The position numbers were made by a program, and so were the translations under genes. A stretch of 64,000 nt of DNA from Burkholderiales bacterium C2 (GTDB lineage: Bacteria > Pseudomonadota > Gammaproteobacteria > Burkholderiales > Burkholderiaceae_C): positions 53,241 through 117,240 of the forward strand of contig SCOI01000020.1 of the NCBI GenBank assembly GCA_005503085.1, read 5' to 3'. The notes beneath the pieces were generated by a model. The model was given only the letters and a program-made list of their open reading frames with translations. It had not been told where the DNA came from and did no database searches. Below, one piece after another: positions 37,191 to 45,833 of the stretch; the stretch's first letter is position 1; each line of letters opens with the position of its first letter.

Positions 37191-37481
37191 CTAGATGGCG
37201 AGGCTGTAGACCTTGGCGGCCGCGCGCTCGTCGGCGCTGTGGCCGGCCAGCGCGCGGTCCCATTCCGCGCCGCCGGCGCCCTGGGTCGCGGCGGCACCGC
37301 TGATCATCGAGGCCATTTCCTCGGTGCTGGCATCGAACTCGGCGATCTGCTCGCGCGTCTCCAGAAACAACCGCGCCAGCATCACGCCGCCGGACTCGAT
37401 CACCACCAGATAGCGGGCCGCCTGGCGCAGCGCGCCGGGATGGTGTTTGGCGGGTGTTTCCATTCCGAAGCCTTGGCCCAT
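37191..37481 (-). CDS. Small conserved hypothetical protein (96 aa)
   Basis: I do not recognise a named family. The protein reads as a short beta strand (ARYLVVIESGGVMLARLFLE) followed by helices (EEMASMISGAAA) and ends RAAAKVYSLAI. It has no cysteine, signal peptide or membrane helix. ATG 37481 has a GGAGAC site just upstream. An internal ATG six codons on is also possible. Confidence 0.5.
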   Translation of the reverse strand: MGQGFGMETPAKHHPGALRQAARYLVVIESGGVMLARLFLETREQIAEFDASTEEMASMISGAAATQGAGGAEWDRALAGHSADERAAAKVYSLAI

Positions 37482-37524
37482 GATGTCTCCTCGCGTGGCT
37501 GATTCAGCGCCAAGACTATCACCG

Positions 37525-38979
37525 TCAAGGGGCGCCCAGCATGGCCAGTTGCCGGGCGGCGCTGCGGATTTCGGCCGGCGTCAAGGCCGCATAGCCCAGC
37601 AGCCAGCCATCCTGGCGCGGCGCCGAGAGGTAGAGCCGGCTCAGCGAAGGCGTGGCCAAGCCCCGCGACGCGGCGGCGCGGCTGAGCGCCGCCTCGCCGC
37701 CCTCGGGCAGCAGCGCCGCCAGTTGCAGGCCGCCAGCGCTGGGCTGGGGCAGCAGCCAGGCCTGCAGCGGACGCAGCGCCTCCAGCAGGACTTCGCGACG
37801 CTGCCGGTAGAGGCTGCGCATCAGGCGCAGATGGGCGGCGAAATGACCTTGGCCGATGAAGTCGGCGGTGACCGCCTGGGCCAGCTGGGCGCTATGGCCG
37901 TCCTGGACGCTGCGTGCCGCCGCCAGCGGCGCGACCAGGGCCGGCGGCAGCACCATATAGGCCAGCCGCAGCGACGGAAACAGCACCTTGGAGAAGGTGC
38001 CCAGATAGATCACCCGGCCGGCCCCGCCCGCTTCCTCCAGGCCTTGCAGCGCCGGCATCGGCCGGCCTTCGTAGTGGAACTCGCTGTCGTAGTCGTCCTC
38101 GACGATCCAGGCCTGCTCCCGCCGCGCCAGCGCCAGCAGGGCCAGGCGGCGCTCCAGGCTCAGAGCCATGCCGCAGGGGTATTGGTGCGACGGGGTCAGA
38201 TAGATCAGGCGCGGCGCGGGCAAGGCTGCGCCCTCGGGGTTCAGACCCTGTGGATCCAGCCGCACCGGCTGCAGGCGGGCGCCAGCGGCGGCAAAGGCCG
38301 TGCTGGCGCCGCGATAGCCGGGCTCCTCCATCCAGACGGTGTCGCCGGCATCCAGCAGCATCGACGCTGCGAGTTGCAGGCCCTGCTGCGAACTGGTCAG
38401 CACCAGCACCTGTTCGGCGCTGCAGCGCAGGCCGCGCGACTGGCGCAGATAGCCGGCGATGGCGGCGCGCAGATCCTCATGACCTTGCGGGTCGCCATAG
38501 CCCAGCAGCCCCGGTTCGCGGCGCAGTCGCTGGTTGATCAGCCGGCGCCAGGTTTCCAGCGGGAAGGCGCGCAGATCGGGGCTGCCGGCCTCGAAGGCGC
38601 GCGGGTGGCGCGGGTCCTCGCAGCCTCCTGTCGCCGCAATCGCCTGGCCGCGCTGTGACAGCGTCGGCCCGGCGGCCTGCGGCGCCAGCGCGCGCCGCGC
38701 CGCCGGGCGGGCCTGGGCCTCGATGGCGACAAAGCTGCCGCGCCCGGTCTGGCGCCGCAGATAGCCCTCGGCCTCCAGCTGGGCATAGGCCGCCTCCACC
38801 GTGACCCGCGACAGACCCAGATCGGCCGCCAGCACCCGGCTGGACGGCAGCCGCTCCTGATGAACCAGCTCGCCACCCAGCATGGCCTGCCGCAGGCTGG
38901 CGCAGAGCTGCTCGCGCCGACCCAGGCCCCGGCCGGACTGGCGCTCGAACAACTGCAGCCATAGGCGGGGTGGTGGCAT
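37525..38979 (-). CDS. MocR/PdxR-type regulator: GntR helix-turn-helix fused to aminotransferase
   Basis: The first 75 residues are a GntR winged helix (QLCASLRQAMLGGELVHQER, SSRVLAADLGLSRVTVEAAY, RRQTGRGSFVAI). The rest is a class I/II aminotransferase fold with the PLP lysine in GTFSKVLFPSLRLAY, plus EEPGYRG and DYDSEFHYEGRP. Such MocR proteins usually activate genes for PLP, taurine, GABA or D-alanyl metabolism in response to PLP-ligand adducts. The start is ATG 38979, where the HTH begins. It diverges from a rhodanese-GNAT pair across 95 bases, making these the likely targets. Confidence 0.9.
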   Translation of the reverse strand: MPPPRLWLQLFERQSGRGLGRREQLCASLRQAMLGGELVHQERLPSSRVLAADLGLSRVTVEAAYAQLEAEGYLRRQTGRGSFVAIEAQARPAARRALAPQAAGPTLSQRGQAIAATGGCEDPRHPRAFEAGSPDLRAFPLETWRRLINQRLRREPGLLGYGDPQGHEDLRAAIAGYLRQSRGLRCSAEQVLVLTSSQQGLQLAASMLLDAGDTVWMEEPGYRGASTAFAAAGARLQPVRLDPQGLNPEGAALPAPRLIYLTPSHQYPCGMALSLERRLALLALARREQAWIVEDDYDSEFHYEGRPMPALQGLEEAGGAGRVIYLGTFSKVLFPSLRLAYMVLPPALVAPLAAARSVQDGHSAQLAQAVTADFIGQGHFAAHLRLMRSLYRQRREVLLEALRPLQAWLLPQPSAGGLQLAALLPEGGEAALSRAAASRGLATPSLSRLYLSAPRQDGWLLGYAALTPAEIRSAARQLAMLGAP

Positions 38980-39074
38980 TGGTCTTATCTTACGAATGAA
39001 ATTGGCATCAATGCTAAGGCCAAGCCGCTCGACACTGGCGCTGCTCCCCACCACCTGTTCAGACGGAATCCACC

Positions 39075-39533
39075 ATGTCACAGCAAGCCTTCGAGTCCAT
39101 CGTCCTGTCCTATCCCGCACCGACGCCCGAGCAAAGCCGCGACTTCATGCTGGCCAAGCTGCACTACCACGCCGACGCCTGGGATGTGGCCGAGGACCTG
39201 CGCGCTGGCGTTCGAACCCTGGTCGTCATCGACACCCGCTCGGCCGAAGCCTATTCGGCCGGCCATGTGCCCGGCGCCATTTCCTTCCCGCATCGCACGA
39301 TGGATGCGGCCAGCACCGCGCGGCTGGATCGCAGCAAGACCTATGTGTGCTACTGCGACGGCATCGGCTGCAATGGTTCGACCAAGGGCGCCTACAAGCT
39401 GGCCGCGCTGGGCTTCTCGGTCAAGGAGTTGCTGGGCGGGCTGGACTTCTGGAAGCGCGACGGCCATCCGGTCGCGACCGGCGCGGCGCCGGGCAGCCTG
39501 CGGCCGGAGGACCTGATCGGCTGCGAATGCTGA
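39075..39533 (+). CDS. Rhodanese-like protein
   Basis: The 152-residue protein has a helical N-terminal arm and then one rhodanese domain (LVVIDTRSAEAYSAGHVPGA, TYVCYCDGIGCNGSTKGAYK). The expected active-site loop holds several cysteines (CYCDGIGCN), more than in a standard rhodanese, and the protein ends IGCEC. These could bind a metal or carry persulfide. It is divergent from the MocR regulator and its stop overlaps the GNAT start by seven bases. Confidence 0.83.
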   Translation: MSQQAFESIVLSYPAPTPEQSRDFMLAKLHYHADAWDVAEDLRAGVRTLVVIDTRSAEAYSAGHVPGAISFPHRTMDAASTARLDRSKTYVCYCDGIGCNGSTKGAYKLAALGFSVKELLGGLDFWKRDGHPVATGAAPGSLRPEDLIGCEC

Positions 39534-39979
39534 GGGCTGAGGTACGCGCCGCCATGCCCGGCGATGCGGCCGTGCTGGCCGCGCTGTGCCGCGAGCATGC
39601 CTGCTATGAGCGGCTGGCTTCCTGCAACGATGACGGCTTCGAGGCGCGTCTGGCCGCGGCACTCGCCGCTGGACGGCTGCAGGCTTGGCTGGCCGGGCGG
39701 CGCGAGGAGGCGCTGGGCTATGCCAGCTTGACGCTGGATTTCGCGACCCTGAGCGCTCGGCCTTTTGCCTATCTCGACTGTCTCTATCTGCGGCCGGCGG
39801 CGCGTGGGCAAGGACTGGGTGCCTGTCTGCTGCACGAGGTGAAACAGTGCGCTGTGGCGCTGGGCTGCGCGGAGCTGCAATGGCAGACGCCGGACTGGAA
39901 CGAGGCGGCCGTGCGCTTCTATCTGCGCGCCGGTGCGACGCTGCGGGACAAGAAGCGCTTTGCGATGTCGCTTGCCTAG
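39527..39979 (+). CDS. GNAT family N-acetyltransferase
   Basis: The 150-residue protein begins MLRAEVRAAMPGDAAVLAAL and has LGYASLTLDFATLSARPFAY, CLYLRPAARGQGLGACLLHE (the acetyl-CoA pyrophosphate loop R-G-Q-G-L-G) and WNEAAVRFYLRAGATLRDKK. It is a single GNAT fold with unknown acceptor. The seven-base overlap with the rhodanese gene shows that they are co-translated. Both are probably under the divergent MocR regulator. Confidence 0.87.
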   Translation: MLRAEVRAAMPGDAAVLAALCREHACYERLASCNDDGFEARLAAALAAGRLQAWLAGRREEALGYASLTLDFATLSARPFAYLDCLYLRPAARGQGLGACLLHEVKQCAVALGCAELQWQTPDWNEAAVRFYLRAGATLRDKKRFAMSLA

Positions 39980-39992
39980 GTGCTGGCAAGGC

Positions 39993-41342
39993 TCAAGGAG
40001 CCTGATGCACCGAGTAGGCGATGCGCTGGCCGGGCAGGCCGGACATCGTGCCCAGTCTGATTTCGTAGCGCCCCGCGGCTTGTGCGGGCAGCTCGACCTG
40101 GATGCGGCCGTTGTCGAGCCACTGGAGCGCGACCGGGCTGGCGCCACCCTCGAAGCTGAGCAGTTGCGCGAGATTGTTGCGCAGGGCGTCCAGGCCGGTG
40201 CCGTGCAGGATGAGGCGCCCGGGTCGCCCGGCCTGCAGCGCGCTGTCATCGACCGAGTCCAGCTGGGCCAGGCGTTTGATCAGGCGGAAGGCGATGCGGC
40301 GGGCAGGCAGCCCATGGCTGAACTTCAACTCGATCGCGGCTTCATGCGTGGCCTGGTTGGCGAGCTTCTCGAACGCCTCGGGCACCGGAGCCCAGACCAC
40401 GGGGTTGCTGAGGCCGCCCTGGCTGTTGACCAGGCGCAGCCAGGGCGTGTCGCTGTGGGCGCTCCATGTCAGGTCCGCGGGCGTGAGCGAGGTGCGGAGG
40501 ACGCGGATGCTGGTGGCGGCCTGTGTGCCGAGCGTGTGCACCGCGAAACTGGGGACGTAGAGCACGCGGACCAGGTCTTCGATCGTGGCCTTGACCTGGA
40601 GCGTGCGGGGCGGGCGATCCACGCCTTGCGGCTGGAACTGGATCTCCGCCTTGTGCACGCCAGCCTTTAGCCCGGCGACCGGCTGCAGCTCGAGCTGTGC
40701 GCCGTTCATGCGGTGCTCCAGCCAGGCGGCGCTGGCCGAGGAGTTCAGGATCTGGTAGGTCCAGCCGCTGGCCTGCACGGGCAGGCTGATCGTCACCACA
40801 GAGGGGGCCGGGCGCTCGCCGACGCTGCCGTTGAATTCGATCTCGTGGGTGCTGAGCTGGAAGGCCGGATGAATGCGGTGTTCGTACTCGACCGTGTTGG
40901 GTGAGCCGCTCAGGTGGCGCTGGCAGGCCCGGTCGTGGCAGGCGTTCAGCGTCAGCCGCCCGGCGTATCGAGCGGGAGGGAGGTCGCTGCGCAGTCGGAG
41001 CCTGACATCGGCGCGGCCGGTCTGGGGATTCCAGTCGATCGGCGCGATGGTTTCTACCGCCTCGCCATCGGCTTGCGCGCTGAAGTAGATCGCGTCCTGG
41101 GCCGCTTGTCCGGAAACCTGCAGGCTCAGCGCTTTCTCGAGCAGCGCGCCGGGATCGCCGCGCTCGGTCTCGCTGCGCAGCGCGCCGCCATCAAGCTGCA
41201 GTCGAGCCGTGGCGACAGGCGGCGTGGGCGTAGGAGCGGTGGTGTCTCCGCCGCCCCCACCCCCACAGGCTTGCATCAGAAGCGCGCCAAGCAGGCACAG
41301 GCGGGGCCCCCATGGGGTTCTTTGCGCAGCGATGGGGGGCAT
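39993..41342 (-). CDS. Predicted lipoprotein with Ig-like/BACON-type repeats
   Basis: From ATG 41342 a basic N-region leads to LCLLGALLMQAC, a near-lipobox with lipidation on the cysteine, and a flexible GGGGGGDTTAPTPTPP linker. The 420-residue mature part is all-beta. Two segments, GWTYQILNSSASAAWLEHR and LTWSAHSDTPWLRLVN, follow the pattern of BACON-type Ig-like domains (W-T...-S...WL). The last 60 residues form a further beta domain (LILHGTGLDALRNNLAQLLS). It is probably a surface-exposed adhesive or carbohydrate-associated protein. GGAG lies six bases before the ATG. Function is unknown. Confidence 0.6.
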   Translation of the reverse strand: MPPIAAQRTPWGPRLCLLGALLMQACGGGGGGDTTAPTPTPPVATARLQLDGGALRSETERGDPGALLEKALSLQVSGQAAQDAIYFSAQADGEAVETIAPIDWNPQTGRADVRLRLRSDLPPARYAGRLTLNACHDRACQRHLSGSPNTVEYEHRIHPAFQLSTHEIEFNGSVGERPAPSVVTISLPVQASGWTYQILNSSASAAWLEHRMNGAQLELQPVAGLKAGVHKAEIQFQPQGVDRPPRTLQVKATIEDLVRVLYVPSFAVHTLGTQAATSIRVLRTSLTPADLTWSAHSDTPWLRLVNSQGGLSNPVVWAPVPEAFEKLANQATHEAAIELKFSHGLPARRIAFRLIKRLAQLDSVDDSALQAGRPGRLILHGTGLDALRNNLAQLLSFEGGASPVALQWLDNGRIQVELPAQAAGRYEIRLGTMSGLPGQRIAYSVHQAP

Positions 41343-41532
41343 GAATCTCCCTGAGTTTCTTTCTTGATTGCTTTTGAATGCAGGGCCGACCCAGCGGCTC
41401 GTCTGCAGGGAGCGGATGGTAGAAAATGCGGCATGAAGAGGCGATGAATGCAGCATCGCCCGGCGAGCCTTCCGCCGTGCTATGGGCCGGCTGTGCGTCG
41501 ACCCGTGATCTGGAAGTCTTCGGCGAGGGCAT

Positions 41533-41560
41533 CAAGAAAAAGGCCTCCCGAAGGAGGCCT
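41533..41560 (-). terminator. Intrinsic terminator of icmF with UUCG tetraloop
   Basis: On the minus strand AGGCCTCC TTCG GGAGGCCT (41541-41560) forms a perfect eight-base stem capped by the very stable UUCG loop, followed by TTTTCTT (41534-41540). It lies 20 bases downstream of the icmF stop, so it is a convincing rho-independent terminator for that gene. Confidence 0.85.
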
Positions 41561-41580
41561 CTGGAGCACGGAGGAAGCGA

Positions 41581-44500
41581 TCACATGCTGCGCCGGTACT
41601 GCCCGCCGACCTCGAACAGCGCTGAGGTGATTTGACCCAGCGAGCAGACGCGCACGGCCTCCATCAGCACCTCGAAGACATTGCGGTTCTCGATCACGGC
41701 CTGCTGCAGGCGGGCCAGCATGGCCGGCGCCGTGCCAGCGTTGCGGGCATGGAAGTCGGCCAGGCGCGCCAGCTGCGACTGCTTCTCTTCGTCGGTCGAG
41801 CGGGCCAGCTCGATGGTCTCGGGCACGGTCTCGCCATGCGGGTTGCGGAAGGTGTTGACGCCGATGATGGGGTACTCGCCGGTGTGCTTGAGCATCTCGT
41901 AGTGCATGCTCTCTTCCTGGATCTTGCTGCGCTGGTAGCCGGTCTCCATCGCGCCCAGGACGCCGCCGCGCTCGGCGATCTTCTCGAACTCGGCCAGCAC
42001 CGCTTCCTCGACCAGCTCGGTCAGCTCCTCGATGATGAAGGCCCCCTGGCTGGGGTTCTCGTTCTTGGCCAGGCCCCACTCGCGGTTGATCACCAGCTGG
42101 ATCGCCATCGCGCGGCGCACGCTCTCCTCGGTGGGCGTCGTGATCGCCTCGTCATAGGCATTGGTGTGCAGGCTGTTGCAGTTGTCGTAGATCGCGATCA
42201 GCGCCTGCAAGGTGGTGCGGATGTCGTTGAAGGCGATCTCCTGCGCGTGCAGCGAGCGGCCCGAGGTCTGGATGTGGTATTTGAGCTTTTGCGAGCGCTC
42301 GTTCGCGCCGTATTTGTCGCGCATCGCGACGGCCCAGATGCGGCGCGCGACCCGGCCCAGCACCGTGTACTCGGGGTCCATGCCGTTGCTGAAGAAGAAG
42401 CTCAGATTCGGCGCGAAGTCGTCGATGTGCATGCCGCGCGCCAGATAGGCCTCGACAAAGGTCAGGCCGTTCGACAGCGTCAGCGCCAGCTGGCTGATCG
42501 GGTTGGCGCCGGCCTCGGCGATGTGATAACCGCTGATCGAGACCGAGTAGAAATTGCGGACGTTGTGGTGGACGAAGTACTCGGCGATATCGCCCATCAC
42601 CTTCAGCGAGAACTCGGTCGAGAAGATGCAGGTGTTCTGGCCCTGGTCTTCCTTCAGGATGTCGGCCTGCACCGTGCCGCGCACATTGGCCAGCACCCAG
42701 TCCTTGATCTTGGCGGCCTCGTCGGCGGTCGGCTCGCGGCCGTTGTCGGTCCGGAACTTGGCGAGGTTCTGGTCGATCGCGGTGTTCATGAACATCGCCA
42801 GGATAGACGGCGCGGGCCCATTGATCGTCATCGAGACCGAGGTCGTCGGGCTGCACAGGTCGAAGCCGTCGTACAGCACCTTCATATCGTCCAGCGTCGC
42901 GATAGAGACGCCGGAGTTGCCGACCTTGCCGTAGATGTCGGGGCGCGGATCGGGGTCGGCGCCGTACAGGGTCACCGAGTCGAAGGCGGTCGACAGGCGC
43001 TTGGCGGGCATGCCCTCGCTCACCAGCTTGAAGCGGCGATTCGTGCGGAAGGCATCGCCCTCGCCGGCGAACATCCGGGTCGGGTCCTCGCCCTCGCGCT
43101 TGAAGGCGAACACGCCGGCGGTGTAGGGGAAGCTGCCCGGCACGTTCTCCAGCAGCAGCCACTTCAGCAGCTCGCCATGGTCTTCATAGGTCGGCAGCAC
43201 GACCTTGCGGATCTTGGTGCCGGACAGGCTGGTCGAGACCAGCGCGGTGCGGATCTCCTTGTCGCGGATCTTGACGACGTATTCGTCGCCCGCGTAAGCC
43301 TTCTGCATGTCCGGCCACTGCGCGATCAGCTGGGCGGCGGCCTTGTCCAGCGCGGTCTCGCGCTTCTCGGCCAGCTCGTTCAAGGCATCCATCGCGCGGT
43401 GCTTGTCCGGGTTGGCGGCCTTCAGCATCGCCATCGAAGCGCGCAGCTGCTGGGCCTCGCGGGCGATGCGGGCCTGTTCCCGGGCGGCCTTCTTGTAGCC
43501 GCGCACCGTGTCGGCGATCTCGGCCAGATAGCGCGAGCGTGCGGCCGGCACGATGGGGGTCTGGTGGGTGCTGTGGCGGGTGTCGACGATGGGCAATCTG
43601 GCCTCGCCGAACTGCAGGCCCAGTTCGGCCAGACGGCCCTTGAGCGCCTGGTACAGCGCGGTGACGCCGTCGTCGTTGAAGCGGCTGGCCATGGTGCCGA
43701 AGACCGGCATCTCGTCGGGCTTCTTGCCCCAGGCCTCCTTGTTGCGCTGCACCTGTTTGGCGACATCGCGCAGCGCATCCAGCGAGCCCTTGCGATCGAA
43801 TTTGTTGATCGCGACGAACTCGGCGAAGTCCAGCATGTCGATCTTCTCGAGCTGGCTGGCCGCGCCGAACTCGGGCGTCATCACATACATCGGCACATCG
43901 ACATGGGGCACGATGGCCGCGTCGCCCTGGCCGATGCCCGAGGTCTCGACGATGACCAGATCGAAGCCGGCCAGCTTGGCCGCCGCGACGACATCGGGCA
44001 GGGCCTTGGAGATTTCGGAGCCGAAGTCGCGCGTCGCGAGCGAACGCATGAACACGCGCGGGCCTTGGCTCCAGGGCGAGATCGCGTTCATCCGGATGCG
44101 GTCGCCCAGCAGCGCGCCGCCGCTCTTGCGGCGCGAGGGGTCGATGGAGATGACGGCCACGCGCAGCGCATCGCCTTGGTCCAGGCGCAGGCGGCGTATC
44201 AGCTCGTCGGTCAGGCTGCTCTTGCCGGCGCCGCCGGTGCCGGTGATGCCCAGCACCGGGGTCTTGATGGTCTTGGCTGCGGCCTGCAGCTCGGCCACGA
44301 TGGCAGCATCGGCCTTGCCGTTTTCCAGCGCGGTGATCAGCTGGGCCAGCGCGCGCCAGGCGCCCTCGCCATGGCCCTGGATCGCGGACAGCGACTTCGG
44401 CGCATGGACCGTGAAGTCCTGGTCGCTCTTCATCACCATCTCGCCGATCATGCCGGCCAGGCCCATGCGCTGGCCGTCTTCGGGGCTGAAGATGCGCACG

Positions 44501-44871
44501 CCGTGCGCGGCCAGATCGCGGATCTCGGCCGGCACGATGACGCCACCGCCGCCGCCAAACACCTGGATATGCTCGCCGCCGCGCGCCTTCAAGAGCTCGA
44601 CCATGTACTTGAAATACTCGACATGGCCGCCCTGGTAGGAGCTGATCGCGATGCCCTGGGCGTCTTCCTGCAGCGCCGCGTTGACGACCTCGTCGACCGA
44701 GCGGTTGTGGCCCAGGTGTATCACCTCGGCGCCCATGCTCTGCAGGATGCGCCGCATGATGTTGATCGCGGCGTCATGGCCGTCGAACAGGCTGGCGGCG
44801 GTGACGAAGCGCACCTTGTGCGTGGGGCGGTACTCGGCCAGGGCCTTGTACTCGGCGGACAGATCGGTCAT
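41581..44871 (-). CDS. icmF: Fused isobutyryl-CoA mutase IcmF
   Basis: This 1096-residue protein joins three parts. The first is an N-terminal B12-binding domain ([16 protein letters not shown], with D30 and H32 of the base-off motif). The second is a MeaB-like G-protein chaperone ([12 protein letters not shown] with K217). The third is a C-terminal methylmalonyl-CoA-mutase-type TIM barrel ([31 protein letters not shown] [20 protein letters not shown]). That order is unique to IcmF, which interconverts isobutyryl-CoA and n-butyryl-CoA using adenosylcobalamin, and pivalyl/isovaleryl-CoA in some members. GTP hydrolysis by the middle domain loads the cofactor. AGGAG lies eight bases upstream of the ATG. 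A candidate operator at 44961 is on its promoter side. Confidence 0.93.
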   Translation of the reverse strand: MTDLSAEYKALAEYRPTHKVRFVTAASLFDGHDAAINIMRRILQSMGAEVIHLGHNRSVDEVVNAALQEDAQGIAISSYQGGHVEYFKYMVELLKARGGEHIQVFGGGGGVIVPAEIRDLAAHGVRIFSPEDGQRMGLAGMIGEMVMKSDQDFTVHAPKSLSAIQGHGEGAWRALAQLITALENGKADAAIVAELQAAAKTIKTPVLGITGTGGAGKSSLTDELIRRLRLDQGDALRVAVISIDPSRRKSGGALLGDRIRMNAISPWSQGPRVFMRSLATRDFGSEISKALPDVVAAAKLAGFDLVIVETSGIGQGDAAIVPHVDVPMYVMTPEFGAASQLEKIDMLDFAEFVAINKFDRKGSLDALRDVAKQVQRNKEAWGKKPDEMPVFGTMASRFNDDGVTALYQALKGRLAELGLQFGEARLPIVDTRHSTHQTPIVPAARSRYLAEIADTVRGYKKAAREQARIAREAQQLRASMAMLKAANPDKHRAMDALNELAEKRETALDKAAAQLIAQWPDMQKAYAGDEYVVKIRDKEIRTALVSTSLSGTKIRKVVLPTYEDHGELLKWLLLENVPGSFPYTAGVFAFKREGEDPTRMFAGEGDAFRTNRRFKLVSEGMPAKRLSTAFDSVTLYGADPDPRPDIYGKVGNSGVSIATLDDMKVLYDGFDLCSPTTSVSMTINGPAPSILAMFMNTAIDQNLAKFRTDNGREPTADEAAKIKDWVLANVRGTVQADILKEDQGQNTCIFSTEFSLKVMGDIAEYFVHHNVRNFYSVSISGYHIAEAGANPISQLALTLSNGLTFVEAYLARGMHIDDFAPNLSFFFSNGMDPEYTVLGRVARRIWAVAMRDKYGANERSQKLKYHIQTSGRSLHAQEIAFNDIRTTLQALIAIYDNCNSLHTNAYDEAITTPTEESVRRAMAIQLVINREWGLAKNENPSQGAFIIEELTELVEEAVLAEFEKIAERGGVLGAMETGYQRSKIQEESMHYEMLKHTGEYPIIGVNTFRNPHGETVPETIELARSTDEEKQSQLARLADFHARNAGTAPAMLARLQQAVIENRNVFEVLMEAVRVCSLGQITSALFEVGGQYRRSM

Positions 44872-44960
44872 CTGGATGTCTCCTGCGCGGTGCTGGCTCG
44901 GCCGGGCCGGGCTTCTTCCCCGCGTTTTAGCAGCATGGGTGGGCGGATTCTAGGGCTTGA

Positions 44961-44982
44961 TTGACGTTTACGTAAACGTTAA
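44961..44982. promoter_or_regulatory. 22-base inverted repeat between icmF and nasT
   Basis: TTGACGTTTAC is followed at once by GTAAACGTTAA; the arms match in 10 of 11 positions. The core GTTTACGTAAAC is perfect. It resembles operators reported for regulators of acyl-CoA and branched-chain amino acid catabolism (LiuR-like MerR or TetR types). It lies about 90 bases upstream of the icmF ATG, which suits control of icmF. No matching regulator gene is in the window. Confidence 0.55.
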
Positions 44983-44998
44983 CTTGCTGTGGCGCTCG

Positions 44999-45014
44999 CG
45001 GCACAGATATTGCA
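44999..45014 (+). promoter_or_regulatory. Sigma-54 promoter for nasT
   Basis: CGGCACAGATATTGCA matches the sigma-54 consensus TGGCACG-N4-TTGCA at 10 of the 12 defined positions, with the invariant GG and GC in the correct 12-base register. The predicted start is near 45025, 16 bases before the nasT ATG. A palindrome, GATATTGC/GCAATATC, at 45006-45027 overlaps the -12 element and the start region. Confidence 0.6.
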
Positions 45015-45040
45015 GCGCAGCAATATCCACCCCATCCGCC

Positions 45041-45652
45041 ATGAGCCCCCCGTCCGACACTCCCACCCCTGGCCTGCGCGTGCTGCTGATCGATGACGGC
45101 GCGCACCGGGTCGATCTGATCCAGCAGGAGCTGGCGCGGCAGGGCTGTGATGTCGTCGGTGTGATCGATTCGGCGACCTTGATCCATGACTGCGTGCTGC
45201 GGCTCAAGCCCGATGTGGTGATCGTCGACAGCGAGTCGCCGACGCGCGACACGATGGAGAACCTGGCCACCTTGAATGCGCAGATGCCGCGGCCGGTGGT
45301 GGTGTTTTCCGAGGATGGCAGCGATGACCCGATGCGCCGGGCGCTGCGTGCAGGGGTCAGCGCCTATGTGGTGGCGGGGCTGCGTCCCGACCGCCTGGCG
45401 CCGGTGCTGCAGGTGGCGATCGCCCGCTTCGAGCAGGACCTGGCGCTGCGTCAGCAACTCGACAAGGCCCAGGCCCAGCTCAGCGCGCGCAAGCTGATCG
45501 AGCGTGCCAAAGGCATTCTGATGAGCGAGACGGGCCTGGACGAGGACGCCGCCTACAAGCGCCTGCGCCGCCTGGCGATGGATCGCGGCGTGCCGCTGGT
45601 CGAAGTCGCGGAGCGTGTCATCGATGCCCAGAACCTGCTGCGCCCAACATGA
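45041..45652 (+). CDS. nasT: NasT-type ANTAR response regulator (transcription antiterminator)
   Basis: The 203-residue protein has a pseudo-receiver domain (LRVLLIDDGAHRV, VVIVDSESPTRD with the aspartate retained) and a C-terminal ANTAR RNA-binding domain (LIERAKGILMSETGLDEDAA, YKRLRRLAMDRGVPLVEVAE). NasT binds paired hexaloop RNA hairpins and prevents termination ahead of nitrate assimilation genes. The start ATG 45041 lacks a clear ribosome site; upstream in-frame codons are unlikely. It usually works with NasS, a nitrate-binding partner that holds it inactive; no cytoplasmic NasS is adjacent. Its target leader lies 125 bases downstream of its own stop. Confidence 0.92.
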   Translation: MSPPSDTPTPGLRVLLIDDGAHRVDLIQQELARQGCDVVGVIDSATLIHDCVLRLKPDVVIVDSESPTRDTMENLATLNAQMPRPVVVFSEDGSDDPMRRALRAGVSAYVVAGLRPDRLAPVLQVAIARFEQDLALRQQLDKAQAQLSARKLIERAKGILMSETGLDEDAAYKRLRRLAMDRGVPLVEVAERVIDAQNLLRPT

Positions 45653-45673
45653 GGCCCGACATGAGGCCCGATC

Positions 45674-45688
45674 GCACCAGGCTGGCGC
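45674..45688. promoter_or_regulatory. Possible NtrC-binding site
   Basis: GCACC AGGCT GGCGC follows the NtrC dyad pattern GCAC(C/T)-N5-(A/G)GTGC with one mismatch. It lies about 90 bases upstream of the sigma-54 promoter at 45751, the usual distance for an enhancer. Short dyads like this arise by chance in GC-rich DNA. Confidence 0.35.
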
Positions 45689-45750
45689 ATCGCGCCGGCA
45701 ATCGGTGCGCTTTTCGCGCAGCCGCTTGCCTTGCTGCCTGTGCATGCCGC

Positions 45751-45766
45751 TGGCACGGCTCCTGCT
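45751..45766 (+). promoter_or_regulatory. Sigma-54 promoter of the nitrate assimilation operon
   Basis: TGGCACGGCTCCTGCT agrees with TGGCACG-N4-TTGCW except for one base. GG at 45752-45753 and GC at 45764-45765 have exact spacing. The predicted transcription start, 12 bases after the C of GC, is 45777, the first base of the leader hairpin. Nitrogen limitation (NtrC) would thus open the promoter and nitrate (through NasT) would allow elongation. Confidence 0.75.
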
Positions 45767-45776
45767 AGACAGATCA

Positions 45777-45833
45777 CGAGGCCCGCAACGGCGTGGGCCT
45801 CGCTCTCAACAAGGTTCTAGGACAAAGGCGTCC
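45777..45833 (+). promoter_or_regulatory. ANTAR-responsive leader with two hexaloop hairpins
   Basis: Hairpin P1 (45777-45802) pairs CGAGGCCCGC with GTGGGCCTCG over ten base pairs (one G-U) and presents the hexaloop AACGGC. Hairpin P2 (45820-45833) pairs GGAC with GTCC and presents AAAGGC. In both loops position 1 is A and position 4 is G, the two bases that ANTAR proteins need. A 17-base linker joins them. P2 shares bases 45824-45832 with the terminator's 5' arm, so only one can form. NasT binding should favour P1-P2 and allow transcription into nrtA. Confidence 0.85.

Noticed and set aside
41632..44964. A very long open frame on the plus strand opposite icmF, and similar long antisense frames opposite nirB, fusA and the TonB receptor.
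   Set aside because: These arise from high GC content and codon bias; the translations are rich in H, Q, G, L and A with no recognisable domain, while the opposite strand encodes clear proteins.
45647..45670. Tandem duplication of the 12-base unit ACATGAGGCCCG at the nasT stop.
   Set aside because: It is a real exact repeat, but two units of this length most simply reflect a small slippage event; I see no functional link beyond a loose resemblance to the P1 stem.
45689..45725. A second NtrC-like dyad (GCGCC...GGTGC) upstream of the nitrate promoter.
   Set aside because: The half-site spacing is seven bases instead of five and the match is poor.
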